Positions 31,996 through 40,829 of a stretch of DNA of 43,403 nt are shown one piece after another. The stretch comes from Desulfocurvibacter africanus subsp. africanus DSM 2603 (GTDB taxonomy: Bacteria; Desulfobacterota; Desulfovibrionia; Desulfovibrionales; Desulfovibrionaceae), in assembly GCF_000422545.1 (NCBI RefSeq), contig NZ_AULZ01000028.1:1-43403 (forward strand), in the 5' to 3' direction. Made by a program: the position numbers and the translations under genes. Position 1 is the stretch's first letter. Each line of letters opens with the position of its first letter. A model generated the notes under the pieces. That model did not search any database and had not been told where the DNA came from. It saw only the letters and a program-made list of their open reading frames with translations.

Positions 31996-33666
31996 ATGAC
32001 GGCGCAATTCCCAAGCCAGCAAGTCACGCCGTGCAGACGCGAGATGGAGCGCGAGAAGCGCCAGAAGCGCTACGCCGCCGACCTGCGCGGCAAGCTTGGC
32101 GAGCTTCGCAACGTCTGGGATGCCTACGGGGAGCGGCCGGACGCACAGCTCCTGCGCAGCACCCACGGCTGGCTGCGCCTGCTGACCGGCCTGACCGCGC
32201 TCACGGGTCGCGAAAACGCAGCGAACCTTGCTCTCCGCGCAGCGGACAAACTGGCCACGTACCTGGACACGACCCTGTCTCCGGCGGCCGATATTGCCCA
32301 GAAGGTCGACGCGTTGCTTGAAGAGCTCGCCCGTGAACTCGGCCTGCCGCGGTCGGAGCATCCTACCCGGCTCAGCGAGATTGCGGCCGGCGAATTCTGC
32401 CCCATGGCGCGCACGAACGACATCTACGTCTACGACTCGGACTCCCGGGCAGCCAAGGAATTGGCCGGCCAACTCGAAGGCTTCGGCTACAGCCTGCGCA
32501 TCTTCCCGGACATGCTGGCCCTGCAGGATATGGTCATGGAGGTCCTGCCCGCGGCAGTCATCCTGGACAGCCCGGTGCGCGAGGGGCGCATGCACGAGCT
32601 CATATGTGTCATCGGCGAAACCAGCCTGGTGGAGAGCTGCGTGCCGGTGCTGGTAGTCTCGGGCCGCGACGATCTTCTGCTCCGGCTGCTGGCCGTGCGT
32701 TGCGGCGCGTCGGCCTTCCTTACCAAGCCCGTCAACCCGGCCGCGTTAGTGGACAAGCTGGACGCGCTCATAGCCGGACCAGGCCGCGAGCCCTACCGCA
32801 TCCTGGTGGTGGATGACGACCGACAGGCCGCGGAACGCACGGCTCAAGCCTTGTCCAATCGCGGTTGGCAGCCGCTTATCATGGGTAATCCCTTGCAGGC
32901 CCTGGAGCGCATGACCGAATTCCGGCCCGATTTGATTCTCATGGACCTGTACATGCCCGAGTGCAGCGGCATGGAGTTGGCCGAGGTCATCCGCCAGAAG
33001 GACGAACACATAGGCCTGCCCATCGTCTTTCTTTCGTCCTGCGGCGACATGGCCACGCGCATGGCGGCCATGATCCGCGGCGGCGACGACATCCTGCCCA
33101 AGGACATGGACCCGATAATGCTGGTCAGGGCGTTGGAAGGGCGGCTTGGACGCTCGCGGGATATGCGCAGGCTCATGGATCGCGACAGCCTGACCGGGCT
33201 CGTGAACCACACGAACATCAAGCTCCGCCTGGCTTCCGAACTGTCCCGCACGCAGCGCCAGCGCGCCACGCTGGCCCTGGCCATGATAGACCTGGATCGC
33301 TTCAAGAGCGTCAACGACACCTACGGCCATCTCACCGGCGACCTGGTGCTCAAATCCCTGGCCAAGACCCTCAAACGACGCCTGCGCAAGGTCGACATCG
33401 TCGGCCGCTACGGCGGCGAGGAGTTCGCGGTCATCCTCGTGGACGTGCAGGGCGAGCGCGAAGCCCTGGCCATCATGGACTCGATCCGCAAGGGTTTCGC
33501 CCGCATCCGCCATCGCGGCGGCGATCGCGAGTTCAGTGTGACCTTCAGCTGCGGCCTGGCTCTGTCCTCGGGCGGTCACAGTGCCGAAGAGCTATGCCAA
33601 GCAGCGGACCGGGCCATGTACAAGGCCAAGGAGCTGGGACGCAACCGGATCTTTGTCGCCGGTTAG
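31996..33666 (+). CDS. Two-receiver diguanylate cyclase (HPt-like, REC, REC, GGDEF), copy 1
   Basis: A 556-residue protein. Residues about 25-120 are helical; the block LLTGLTALTG (62-71) recalls the HPt helix but has Arg 61 where the phospho-histidine would be. REC1 (about 142-257) has Asp 191 and Lys 244 but lacks the full acidic pair at its start (VYDSDS). REC2 (about 267-385) is canonical: VVDDDR, Asp 317, Lys 369. The GGDEF domain (about 395-556) has RYGGEEF (GGEEF at 473-477) and an intact product-inhibition site RKVD (464-467). It should make cyclic di-GMP under phosphorelay control. AAGGG five bases before the ATG supports the start. A paralogue follows directly. Confidence 0.9.
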   Translation: MTAQFPSQQVTPCRREMEREKRQKRYAADLRGKLGELRNVWDAYGERPDAQLLRSTHGWLRLLTGLTALTGRENAANLALRAADKLATYLDTTLSPAADIAQKVDALLEELARELGLPRSEHPTRLSEIAAGEFCPMARTNDIYVYDSDSRAAKELAGQLEGFGYSLRIFPDMLALQDMVMEVLPAAVILDSPVREGRMHELICVIGETSLVESCVPVLVVSGRDDLLLRLLAVRCGASAFLTKPVNPAALVDKLDALIAGPGREPYRILVVDDDRQAAERTAQALSNRGWQPLIMGNPLQALERMTEFRPDLILMDLYMPECSGMELAEVIRQKDEHIGLPIVFLSSCGDMATRMAAMIRGGDDILPKDMDPIMLVRALEGRLGRSRDMRRLMDRDSLTGLVNHTNIKLRLASELSRTQRQRATLALAMIDLDRFKSVNDTYGHLTGDLVLKSLAKTLKRRLRKVDIVGRYGGEEFAVILVDVQGEREALAIMDSIRKGFARIRHRGGDREFSVTFSCGLALSSGGHSAEELCQAADRAMYKAKELGRNRIFVAG

Positions 33667-33804
33667 TCGTAGCCCTCGGATATCTCATGCCGGGGTCGTA
33701 ACTTTATCTTCTTTTCCCTCCTCTCGTTGGCAGACCCATGCGAATGGGATAGAACCAGCAATAGTGGTGGTTCCGCCGCGATTTTTGCCACGGATGAGGA
33801 ATGG

Positions 33805-35469
33805 ATGTCTCCGATCAGCAAAGAATGCTCCCAAGAGTTGGATAAGCCCAGGGGTCAGTACGCCCAGGATCTCAAGCGATCCTTCCGGGAAATCCGGCGC
33901 GCCTTCGATATATTCCTGAATGAGCCCCAACAGGAATCCCTGGAGGCCATTCTGGGAAGGGTGACCGAACTGGCCGCGTCCAGCGCCAGCCTGGGCTTTG
34001 CCGACGTGAGCGCCGTGGCCATGACCTTGGAACTCAAGCTCGCGGCCTGTCTGGGACGCGGCGGCATGCCCGGCGAGGACGAATACCGCTCCTTCCGCCA
34101 CCTGCTGGCCAGCCTGGAGCACACCATCGAGTCCCAGCAGCGGGCCGGCCCTTCGTTCATCATACGGCCCCTGGCCAAAATCGAGCCCAGGCCGCTCAAG
34201 CAGCGCGTGGAAGAGGTTCTGGTGGTTTCCGAAGACGCCCGCCACGCCAGTTGGCTGGCCAGCCAAGTGGCCAGCTTCGGTTACCCCGCGCGACACGCCG
34301 CCACGGTCAAGGATGCCGCCGCGCTGATCGCCACCATTAGGCCTGCTGCCCTGGTGCTTGACTGCGCCATGCTGGAAAGCTGCCTGGACCTGGTCTCCAC
34401 CCCGCAAGCCCAGGGCGATGAATACCATGGCGCTCCGCTGCTCGTGGTCACGGGCCCCGATGAATTGAACGAGCGGCTGGCCGCGGCAAGGGCCGGCGCC
34501 ACGGCCTATTTCACCAGACCGGTCAACGTGGCGGCCTTGGTGGACAAGCTCGACACGCTGCTGTCCTCGGCCATGTCCGAACCCTACCGCATCATGATCG
34601 TGGACGACGACCGCACCTTGTCCAGGGTCTACGAACTGGTTTTCCAAGAGAAGGGCTGGGTGACCTATGTGGTCAACGATCCCATGCAGCTCCTGGAGCC
34701 TCTGACCGACTTCAACCCGGACATCATCCTCATGGACCTGTACATGCCCGGGGTCGACGGCACGGAAATGGCGGCGGTCCTGCGCCAGTTCGAAAAATAC
34801 GTGTCCATCCCCATCGTCTACCTGTCCATGGAGGAGGACGTCTCCAAGCAGCTCTCGGCCGTCAGCCTGGGGGCGGACGATTTCCTGTCCAAGACCATGC
34901 GCCCGGACCACCTGGTGGCGGCCATCCAGAGCCGGGTGCGGCGCTATCGCGTATTGCGCTCCATGCTCACCCGCGACAGCCTGACCAACCTGCTCAACCA
35001 CACGAGCCTCAAGATCCGCCTTGAATCCGAATGCAGCCGCGCTCGGCGCATCGGCGCGCGCCTGGCCTTCGCCATGATCGACCTGGACCACTTCAAGAAC
35101 GTCAACGACACATACGGTCACCTCGTCGGCGACAAGGTGCTCAAGATCCTGGCCAAGGTCCTCAAGCAGCGGCTGCGCGTGTCGGACGTGGTAGGCCGCT
35201 ACGGCGGCGAGGAATTCGCGGTCATCCTGCTGGACATCGACGACCGGGACCACGCGGCCGAACTGCTGGACAGGATCCGCGCGGCGTTCGCCGACATGGA
35301 CCAGAGTGCGGACGGAGCCACGTTCCGAGTGACCTTCAGCTGCGGCATAGCCACCTTCCCCGAGTTCCCCGATGCCCACACCCTGGCCGACGCCGCGGAT
35401 CGTGCCCTGTACGAGGGCAAGCGGCTTGGCCGCAACCGCGTGGTGCTCGCCTCGGCCGACAAAGAGTGA
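33805..35469 (+). CDS. Two-receiver diguanylate cyclase (HPt-like, REC, REC, GGDEF), copy 2
   Basis: A 554-residue paralogue of the preceding gene, with the same domain order. In the helical N-terminal domain the HPt-like block LAASSASLG has Thr 54 in place of the histidine. REC1 (about 137-252) has Asp 186 but Arg 238 replaces the conserved lysine (YFTRPVN) and the first acidic residues are altered (VVSED), so it is probably not phosphorylated normally. REC2 (about 262-380) keeps VDDDR, Asp 311 and Lys 363. GGDEF: RYGGEEF (467-471) with an intact inhibition site RVSD (458-461). ATG 33805 follows GAGGA with a spacing of four; the frame opens to 33727. The pair arose by tandem duplication. Confidence 0.9.
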   Translation: MSPISKECSQELDKPRGQYAQDLKRSFREIRRAFDIFLNEPQQESLEAILGRVTELAASSASLGFADVSAVAMTLELKLAACLGRGGMPGEDEYRSFRHLLASLEHTIESQQRAGPSFIIRPLAKIEPRPLKQRVEEVLVVSEDARHASWLASQVASFGYPARHAATVKDAAALIATIRPAALVLDCAMLESCLDLVSTPQAQGDEYHGAPLLVVTGPDELNERLAAARAGATAYFTRPVNVAALVDKLDTLLSSAMSEPYRIMIVDDDRTLSRVYELVFQEKGWVTYVVNDPMQLLEPLTDFNPDIILMDLYMPGVDGTEMAAVLRQFEKYVSIPIVYLSMEEDVSKQLSAVSLGADDFLSKTMRPDHLVAAIQSRVRRYRVLRSMLTRDSLTNLLNHTSLKIRLESECSRARRIGARLAFAMIDLDHFKNVNDTYGHLVGDKVLKILAKVLKQRLRVSDVVGRYGGEEFAVILLDIDDRDHAAELLDRIRAAFADMDQSADGATFRVTFSCGIATFPEFPDAHTLADAADRALYEGKRLGRNRVVLASADKE

Positions 35470-35474
35470 AGAAC

Positions 35475-35556
35475 TGGTAAGGGCTTTGCCTGCCAGAGCG
35501 GCTCGCTCCTTCCCGGACCCATCCCACCAGGGCGTAACGACGCACTGGACCCGCGA
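35475..35556 (-). repeat. Palindromic intergenic repeat, copy C
   Basis: A diverged member of the intergenic repeat family between the second cyclase gene and the ABC operon. A 29-base stretch at 35483-35511 is identical, on the opposite strand, to part of the copy inside the permease gene at 36807-36905; the two lie about 1.3 kb apart in inverted orientation. Confidence 0.75.
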
Positions 35557-35639
35557 ATTTCATCTGCAAGCAGCCATGGCCACTCATGGATGTCCGGGCA
35601 TGGCTTCCTCCCGGCCTGCTTTTCCGCTACGTGTGTGGC

Positions 35640-36365
35640 ATGGAAATGTTTCACGTGAACCATTCCACCCTGTCCCCGGCTGACAGCATCATCAGCGCGA
35701 ACAGCCTCACGCGCGTCTACCCCATAGGCGAGTCCGGCGTGGCCGGGCTGCGCGGGGTGGACCTGCGCGTGCCGGCCGGGGCCATGGTCGTGCTCAAGGG
35801 CGCCAGCGGCTCGGGCAAAAGCACTTTGCTGGCTCTGTTGGCCGGGCTGGACCGGCCAACGTCCGGCTCTCTGCGGGTAGCCGGCGTGGACCTGGTCAAT
35901 GCTGGCGAGGCCGAGCTGACCGATTTCCGTCGACGCATCGTGGGCATGGTTTTCCAATCCTTCAATCTCATGCCCACCATGAACGTGCTGGAGAACGTGC
36001 TGCTGCCAGCGCTTTTGGCCGGTCGGGACGAGCGTGCGTCTCGCGGCCGGGCCATGGAGCTGCTGGATTGGCTGGGCATGGCCCCGCGCGTGGGCCACTC
36101 CCCGGCCCAACTCTCGGGCGGCGAGATGCAGCGTACGGCCATCGCCCGCGCGCTTATCAACGACCCGGCAATCATCCTGGCCGACGAGCCCACTGGCAAC
36201 CTGGACAGCGAGAGCAGCCATGCCGTTGTGGCCCTGCTGGCCGAGCTCAACCGCATCATGGGCCGCACGGTCATCGTGGCCACCCACGCCAACCTGGCAG
36301 ATCCCTACGCAACCCTGCGCCTGCTTCTGACCGATGGAAGGCTGACGCAGCCAGTGGCGGACTGA
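35640..36365 (+). CDS. ABC transporter ATP-binding protein (LolD/AttE type)
   Basis: A 241-residue ATPase of the LolD/MacB class: Walker A GASGSGKST (54-62), Q-loop FQSFNLMP (Gln 106), signature LSGGEMQR (158-165), Walker B with ILADEPTG (179-186) and the H-loop in ATHANLADP. It drives an FtsX-like permease whose gene overlaps its stop codon (TGATG). With the permease and the lipocalin-like protein it matches the AttEFGH group, a class of lipid- or lipoprotein-related exporters. The start is unsure: ATGs at 35640 and 35646 are best for the fold but lack a ribosome site. The start region contains a parS-like sequence (35647-35662) read as Met-Phe-His-Val. Confidence 0.9.
   Translation: MEMFHVNHSTLSPADSIISANSLTRVYPIGESGVAGLRGVDLRVPAGAMVVLKGASGSGKSTLLALLAGLDRPTSGSLRVAGVDLVNAGEAELTDFRRRIVGMVFQSFNLMPTMNVLENVLLPALLAGRDERASRGRAMELLDWLGMAPRVGHSPAQLSGGEMQRTAIARALINDPAIILADEPTGNLDSESSHAVVALLAELNRIMGRTVIVATHANLADPYATLRLLLTDGRLTQPVAD
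35647..35662. promoter_or_regulatory. parS-like site at the start of the ABC ATPase gene
   Basis: The 16 bases tgtttcacgtgaacca differ from canonical parS (4938-4953) at one position. They lie over codons 3-8 of the ATPase gene and are read as Met-Phe-His-Val-Asn-His. ParB of many species tolerates one mismatch, so binding is plausible; it is untested. Confidence 0.6.
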
Positions 36366-39238
36366 TGCCGAAGCCGCCTGCCCAAGAGCCGCGAAAGCCC
36401 TTGCTCCTCCAGCCCTCTATAAAAGGGCCGACGCATGGCGCCATGACCCTGCGGGGTTTCTTCACGCTTCAGGCTCGCTTCGGGCTAAGGCACCTGCGCC
36501 GAAGCTTCTGGCGGACCCTGGCGGTGGTGCTGGGCATCGGCCTGGGCGCAGCGGTCTTCACCAGCGTGCGCTTGGCCGTGGACGCATCCCTGGAGTCCTT
36601 CACGCGCAGCATGGACCTGCTGGCCGGTCAGGCCGAACTGTCCGTGTCCATGCCCGGCGGCAGACTGGACGACGATCTGGTGGCGCGCCTGGCCACCGAG
36701 CACGGCATCATCGTCGCGCCGGTGCTCACGGCCTGGGTAAACGCCACGAAAATCACTGCCACCCCGGACACAATCGACGACACAGAACAGCCCACAAATG
36801 AACAACGCGGGTCCAGGGGCGCGCCTTATCCGGAGAATGGCCCTGGTGGGTGGGGTCTGGGGAGGAGCGAGCCGCTCTGGCAGGCAAAGCCCTCCCCAGC
36901 TCTTACGCAGCCCACTCCGGGCGAAACATTCCGCCTCGTGGGCCTGGACCCGCTGTTGGACGCATCTCTGCGCGACCTGGGCGAGGCCGAGCCCGAGGCG
37001 GTCGGCGGCTCGCGTGGCGGCGGTGACGATAGTGGCGACGATGGCGGCGGCGGACTGACCATGGACGTGCGCGTCTGGCGCAGGCTCATGGTCGAACCCT
37101 GGAGTCTGGCCCTAAGCTCAAGGTTGGCCGAGCGCCTGGGCCTGCGTGAGGGTGACGGCTTGGAGCTGACCTATGCCGGCCGCACGGCGCGCATGAAAGT
37201 CGTGGCCTTGCTGTCGGACGAGGGTCTGGCCATGGCTGACGGCGGCCTGATAGCCCTGGCCGATCTGGCCACGGTACAGGAACTCACGGGACTCCTGGGT
37301 CTGGTGGACCGCATCGACCTGCGCCTGACGCACGGAGCGACCGAGGCCGACGTGCGCGCCCTGCTCCCACCCGGCGCTGTCCTGGGACCGCCATCTGCCG
37401 AGCGTGAGAGCGGCCAAGCCATGATCGGGGCTTACCGCCTGAACCTGACCGTGCTCGGCTTCGTTTCGCTCTTCGTGGGCATGTTCCTGGTCTATAGCCT
37501 GGTGGCGGTGGCTGCTGCCTCGCGCCGTCGGGAGTTGGCCATCCTGCGTTCCCTGGGCGCATCGCGTAGGGTGCTGATGCTGCTCTTTTTGGCCGAGGGC
37601 GGGCTCCTGGGCCTGCTCGGCTGGCTGGCCTCGCTGCCCATGAGTTTCGTGCTCATGCCCAGACTGCTGAGAGCGGTGAACGCGACCATCTCCACCCTGT
37701 TCACGCGCGTGAACGTGGACTCTCTGTCTGTGAGCCCGACCGAAGCCCTGCTGTCCCTGACCGTGACCGTGGGAGTATCCGTGGCAGCGGCGCTCCAGCC
37801 AGCCCGTGAGGCCCGCGCTGTTCCGCCGCGCGAGGCCCTGACCATGGCCGGCATTCATGGCAGAGCGGCCCCGGTACACGGGCCTGCCCTGATAGGGCTG
37901 CTGCTGATCGCCCTGGCTTGGCCCATAAGCCTGCTGCCCAGCCCCGAGGCCTTTCCATTGCCGGGTTACGCGGCCATCTTCCTGCTCTTTGCGGGCTTCA
38001 CGCTGCTCTGCCCCTGGCTCGTGCGCATCGTGTCCAGCCTGGCCCTGCCGTTCGTGTCCCGCCTGGGCGGCGCGCCTGGCCTGCTGGCCGGTAGGGCCGT
38101 AAGTCAGGCCGATGCGCGCACGGCTTTGTCCGTGGGCGCGCTGGTCACGGCCACGGCCCTGTTCCTGGCCTTGTCGATCATGGTGCAGAGCTTCCGCTCC
38201 ACCTTCACTCTCTGGCTGGAGCAGACCGTGAGCGGAGATCTGTTCGTGCGGCCCGCGCTCTCGGACGCTAACGACTACCGCACACCGCTGCCGCCGGATG
38301 CGTTGGCCTGGATCGAGGCGCACAAGGCCGAGGCAGCGAACCTGCCTTACCTGCGCATCGCCGTGTCCCTGGACGGTGCGCCCTATCAACTGGAGATCAT
38401 GGACCTCGAAGTCCTTGTCCAGCGCGGTCTGGGAAGCTTCCTCTTCCTGCGTGGCGATCCGCGCCGGGCCTTGGAGCTGACCGGCCAGGGCCGGGGCGTG
38501 CTGGTGAGCGAGGTCCTGGCCAATCGCACGGGACTGGGCTTGGGCGAACGCTATCGCGACACGGTGGCCGGCGTAAGCCTGGACGAGGAGATCGTGGGCA
38601 TCATTCGCTGCTATCGGACGCGCGGCGGCGTGGTCTACCTCACGGACAGCCGCTGGCGAGAGCTGGGCGGCGAGTTCGCGCCGAACGGCGTGCGCATGTG
38701 GTTCCCCGTCCCCGATCCCGAGGCGCGGGCAAGGGCCTTCCGACAGGCCATTCTGTCCAGCCCTGTTGGATTTGGCCTGGAAGCCAGCGTAGGCGGCGAA
38801 CTGCGCCGGGAGATCGCGCGAATCTTCGACCAGACCTTCGCCGTGACCACCGTGCTCCTGCTCGTGGCTCTGGCCGTAGCCGCTCTGGGCATCGCCGGCG
38901 CGCTCACGGTCATGGTCCTGGAGCGCTCGCGCGAGGTGCGCACCATGCTGGCCCTGGGCGGAAGCCGTGGTCAGGTGCGAGCAATGATCCTATGGGAAGC
39001 CTGCCTGCTGGTCACGGCCGGTCTGGCCGCGGGAACGGCCTGCGGCTTTCTGCTCTCGGCCATCCTGATTTATGTGGTGAACCGCGTCTCCTTCGGGTGG
39101 ACCTTTCTCTATTCCGTGGACTGGCTTGCCCTTGCTCTAGGCTTACCGCTGATCTTCCTGGCCTGCCTGGCCGCGGGCTTGCCCGCGTTGCGCATCGCCG
39201 CGTCCGGTCCGCCGGCGGCCGTGCTGCGGGAGCGGTAA
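36365..39238 (+). CDS. FtsX-like ABC transporter permease, with an in-frame repeat insertion
   Basis: A 957-residue double-FtsX permease: an N-terminal membrane segment (about 50-70), a large periplasmic domain (to about 345), then membrane helices around 357-385, 410-430 and 465-485, a pair near 510-560, a second periplasmic domain, and three C-terminal helices. The pattern (RRRELAILRSLGASRRVLMLLFLAEG ... REVRTMLALGGSRGQVRAMILWEA) is that of AttF/AttG-type fused permeases. Residues about 148-180 (starting RGSRGAPYPENGPGGWGLG) come from a copy of the intergenic repeat; another low-complexity Gly/Asp stretch (GGSRGGGDDSGDDGGGG) lies near 215-232. The start ATG overlaps the ATPase stop; an ATG at 36443 is possible. 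Confidence 0.9.
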   Translation: MPKPPAQEPRKPLLLQPSIKGPTHGAMTLRGFFTLQARFGLRHLRRSFWRTLAVVLGIGLGAAVFTSVRLAVDASLESFTRSMDLLAGQAELSVSMPGGRLDDDLVARLATEHGIIVAPVLTAWVNATKITATPDTIDDTEQPTNEQRGSRGAPYPENGPGGWGLGRSEPLWQAKPSPALTQPTPGETFRLVGLDPLLDASLRDLGEAEPEAVGGSRGGGDDSGDDGGGGLTMDVRVWRRLMVEPWSLALSSRLAERLGLREGDGLELTYAGRTARMKVVALLSDEGLAMADGGLIALADLATVQELTGLLGLVDRIDLRLTHGATEADVRALLPPGAVLGPPSAERESGQAMIGAYRLNLTVLGFVSLFVGMFLVYSLVAVAAASRRRELAILRSLGASRRVLMLLFLAEGGLLGLLGWLASLPMSFVLMPRLLRAVNATISTLFTRVNVDSLSVSPTEALLSLTVTVGVSVAAALQPAREARAVPPREALTMAGIHGRAAPVHGPALIGLLLIALAWPISLLPSPEAFPLPGYAAIFLLFAGFTLLCPWLVRIVSSLALPFVSRLGGAPGLLAGRAVSQADARTALSVGALVTATALFLALSIMVQSFRSTFTLWLEQTVSGDLFVRPALSDANDYRTPLPPDALAWIEAHKAEAANLPYLRIAVSLDGAPYQLEIMDLEVLVQRGLGSFLFLRGDPRRALELTGQGRGVLVSEVLANRTGLGLGERYRDTVAGVSLDEEIVGIIRCYRTRGGVVYLTDSRWRELGGEFAPNGVRMWFPVPDPEARARAFRQAILSSPVGFGLEASVGGELRREIARIFDQTFAVTTVLLLVALAVAALGIAGALTVMVLERSREVRTMLALGGSRGQVRAMILWEACLLVTAGLAAGTACGFLLSAILIYVVNRVSFGWTFLYSVDWLALALGLPLIFLACLAAGLPALRIAASGPPAAVLRER
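36807..36905 (+). repeat. Palindromic intergenic repeat, copy D, inside the permease gene
   Basis: About 99 bases that match the intergenic repeat family (gcgggtccaggg, then ggccctggtgggtggggtctgggg, then a 29-base stretch identical to the reverse complement of copy C, then ccctccccagctctta). It lies within the open frame of the permease without breaking it, and codes for a Gly/Pro/Arg-rich loop in the first periplasmic domain. Elsewhere in this window the family is found only between genes. Confidence 0.8.
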
Positions 39239-39356
39239 TGATTAGTGGATGTTCATCATCACTGTATAAAGCTGAATTTATTTGCGTTACGCGAATAGTG
39301 TTCAGCATCTCTCAGCATGTGCATTGTCTGGAGCTTGTTGCCGCGAGGATTGAAGC

Positions 39357-40538
39357 ATGTCGCGTCTATTGATTGCCGCTATTATTTGCCTGCTGGGGAT
39401 ATGTGGAATGGCATTTGCTGAGCATGAAAACGGGAGTGACGGATCTGGGAGGTCCGGCGTGGCGCAAGGCTACGCTCGCATCACCGGGCCGTGTGGATTC
39501 GCGTTTCCAGCGGACCACGGCAGTCATCCCGACCACCGCACCGAGTGGTGGTACTGGACTGGCAACCTTGAAGACCGGCAAGGGAACTCCTACGGCTTCC
39601 AGCTGACCTTCTTCCGCAGGCGGCTGGCTCCACCCACGGCCGACCGACAATGGCCGGAGCCTTCCTCAACCTGGCGCGCCAGCCAGCTCTACATGGCTCA
39701 TGCCGCCCTGAGCGCCCTGGGGCCGAAAGAGCATCTAACAGCCCAGGACATGGCCCGTGGAGCCGCCGGGCTGGCCGGTGTAGCGCATGAAACGGCTCCT
39801 GTCGGAACCGACGACGAGGCCGTGCGGATCTTTCTCAAAGGCTGGTCGGCGAGCATCGGGGCGGATCGCCAGGAGCTGCGCGTGCGCACCGGCGACTTCG
39901 CCCTGCATCTTGGTCTTAGTCCCGAGAAGCCGCCCGTGGCCCACGGCCAAGACGGCTACAGCAAAAAAGGCAGACGCCCCGAAAGCGCGAGCTGCTACTA
40001 CTCCTTCACCCGACTGAGGGCGGAAGGGAGCATCGAGATGAATGGCAGAACTATGGATGTATCGGGACTGGCCTGGATGGACCATGAGTACTCCTCGGAA
40101 CTGCTGGAAGCGGATCTGGTGGGCTGGGATTGGCTGAGCCTGCAGTTCGACGACCAGACCGAGCTCATGGCCTTCTTCCTGCGCGACGGCCTCGAGGCCG
40201 GCAGCCATGCTTCCAGCGGCAGCTTCGTCCAGCCCGACGCCTCGCCCATCCAACTGGGTCAGGACGACATGCTGTTGACCGTGCTGGACTATTGGACCAG
40301 CCCGCACACCGGCGCGCGCTATCCCTCCGGCTGGCGGCTGGAGATACCGGGGCTGGTCCTGGACGTGACCATCCGCCCGGCCATGGCCGACCAGGAAATG
40401 CGCACCGGCAAAACCACCGGCGTCATCTACTGGGAAGGCAGCGTACGGGCCGAAGGCACGGTGCGCGGCCGCCCGGTCCACGGCCGCGGCTATGTGGAGA
40501 TGACCGGCTACGCCGGATCGTTCGACACGCCTCTGTAG
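39357..40538 (+). CDS. Lipocalin-like secreted protein (AttH / CrtC-type)
   Basis: A 393-residue protein with a signal peptide (LLIAAIICLLGICGMAFA) and the AttH/carotenoid-hydratase-like double lipocalin fold: FPADHGSHPDHRTEWWYWTGNLED, GFQLTFFRR, LYMAHAALS near the N-terminus, and SGLAWMDHEYSSELLEADLVGWDWLSLQFDDQTELMAFFLRDG, YPSGWRLEIPGL and GRGYVEMTGYAGSF in the second half. The His-Arg-Thr-Glu-Trp-Trp-Tyr-Trp box is diagnostic. AttH partners with AttEFG ABC transporters; here it follows the permease by 118 bases, with GAGGA before its ATG, so it is probably the periplasmic lipid-binding partner of the transporter. Confidence 0.88.
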   Translation: MSRLLIAAIICLLGICGMAFAEHENGSDGSGRSGVAQGYARITGPCGFAFPADHGSHPDHRTEWWYWTGNLEDRQGNSYGFQLTFFRRRLAPPTADRQWPEPSSTWRASQLYMAHAALSALGPKEHLTAQDMARGAAGLAGVAHETAPVGTDDEAVRIFLKGWSASIGADRQELRVRTGDFALHLGLSPEKPPVAHGQDGYSKKGRRPESASCYYSFTRLRAEGSIEMNGRTMDVSGLAWMDHEYSSELLEADLVGWDWLSLQFDDQTELMAFFLRDGLEAGSHASSGSFVQPDASPIQLGQDDMLLTVLDYWTSPHTGARYPSGWRLEIPGLVLDVTIRPAMADQEMRTGKTTGVIYWEGSVRAEGTVRGRPVHGRGYVEMTGYAGSFDTPL

Positions 40539-40715
40539 ACGCTGGCGCGTGAAGCGGGCTTCGTTCGGCGCCAGCATCATCTTCAATCCATAACCCTTCC
40601 CTCGCATTGCGGCTGCAAGTCCGCGTCGTACATCGCGAACAGCTCACGAAACCGACTCCTCTCCTTGTCATGAATGTCATGCCGCGTGGCCATGCACTGC
40701 TTATTAATATCCGGA

Positions 40716-40736
40716 TTACGTTCGTATCGCGCGTAA
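40716..40736. promoter_or_regulatory. Possible operator upstream of the MucR-type gene
   Basis: Positions 40716-40720 (ttacg) and 40732-40736 (cgtaa) form an inverted repeat with an 11-base spacer in an AT-richer stretch about 95 bases before the regulator start. MucR-type proteins repress their own genes by binding AT-rich DNA, so this is a natural place for an operator; the assignment is a guess from position and symmetry. Confidence 0.25.
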
Positions 40737-40829
40737 ATCTAATTGAGAAAGGGCTCGACTGGAGTAGTGTGACCGGAATCATGGGGGGAGCATGTGTAAG
40801 ACCCGCAAGCTGCACCAGGAGGTCGATGG

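Noticed and set aside
33685-35379. 564-codon ORF antisense to the second diguanylate cyclase
   Set aside because: Fully overlaps a gene with clear REC and GGDEF motifs; antisense reading has no recognisable domain.
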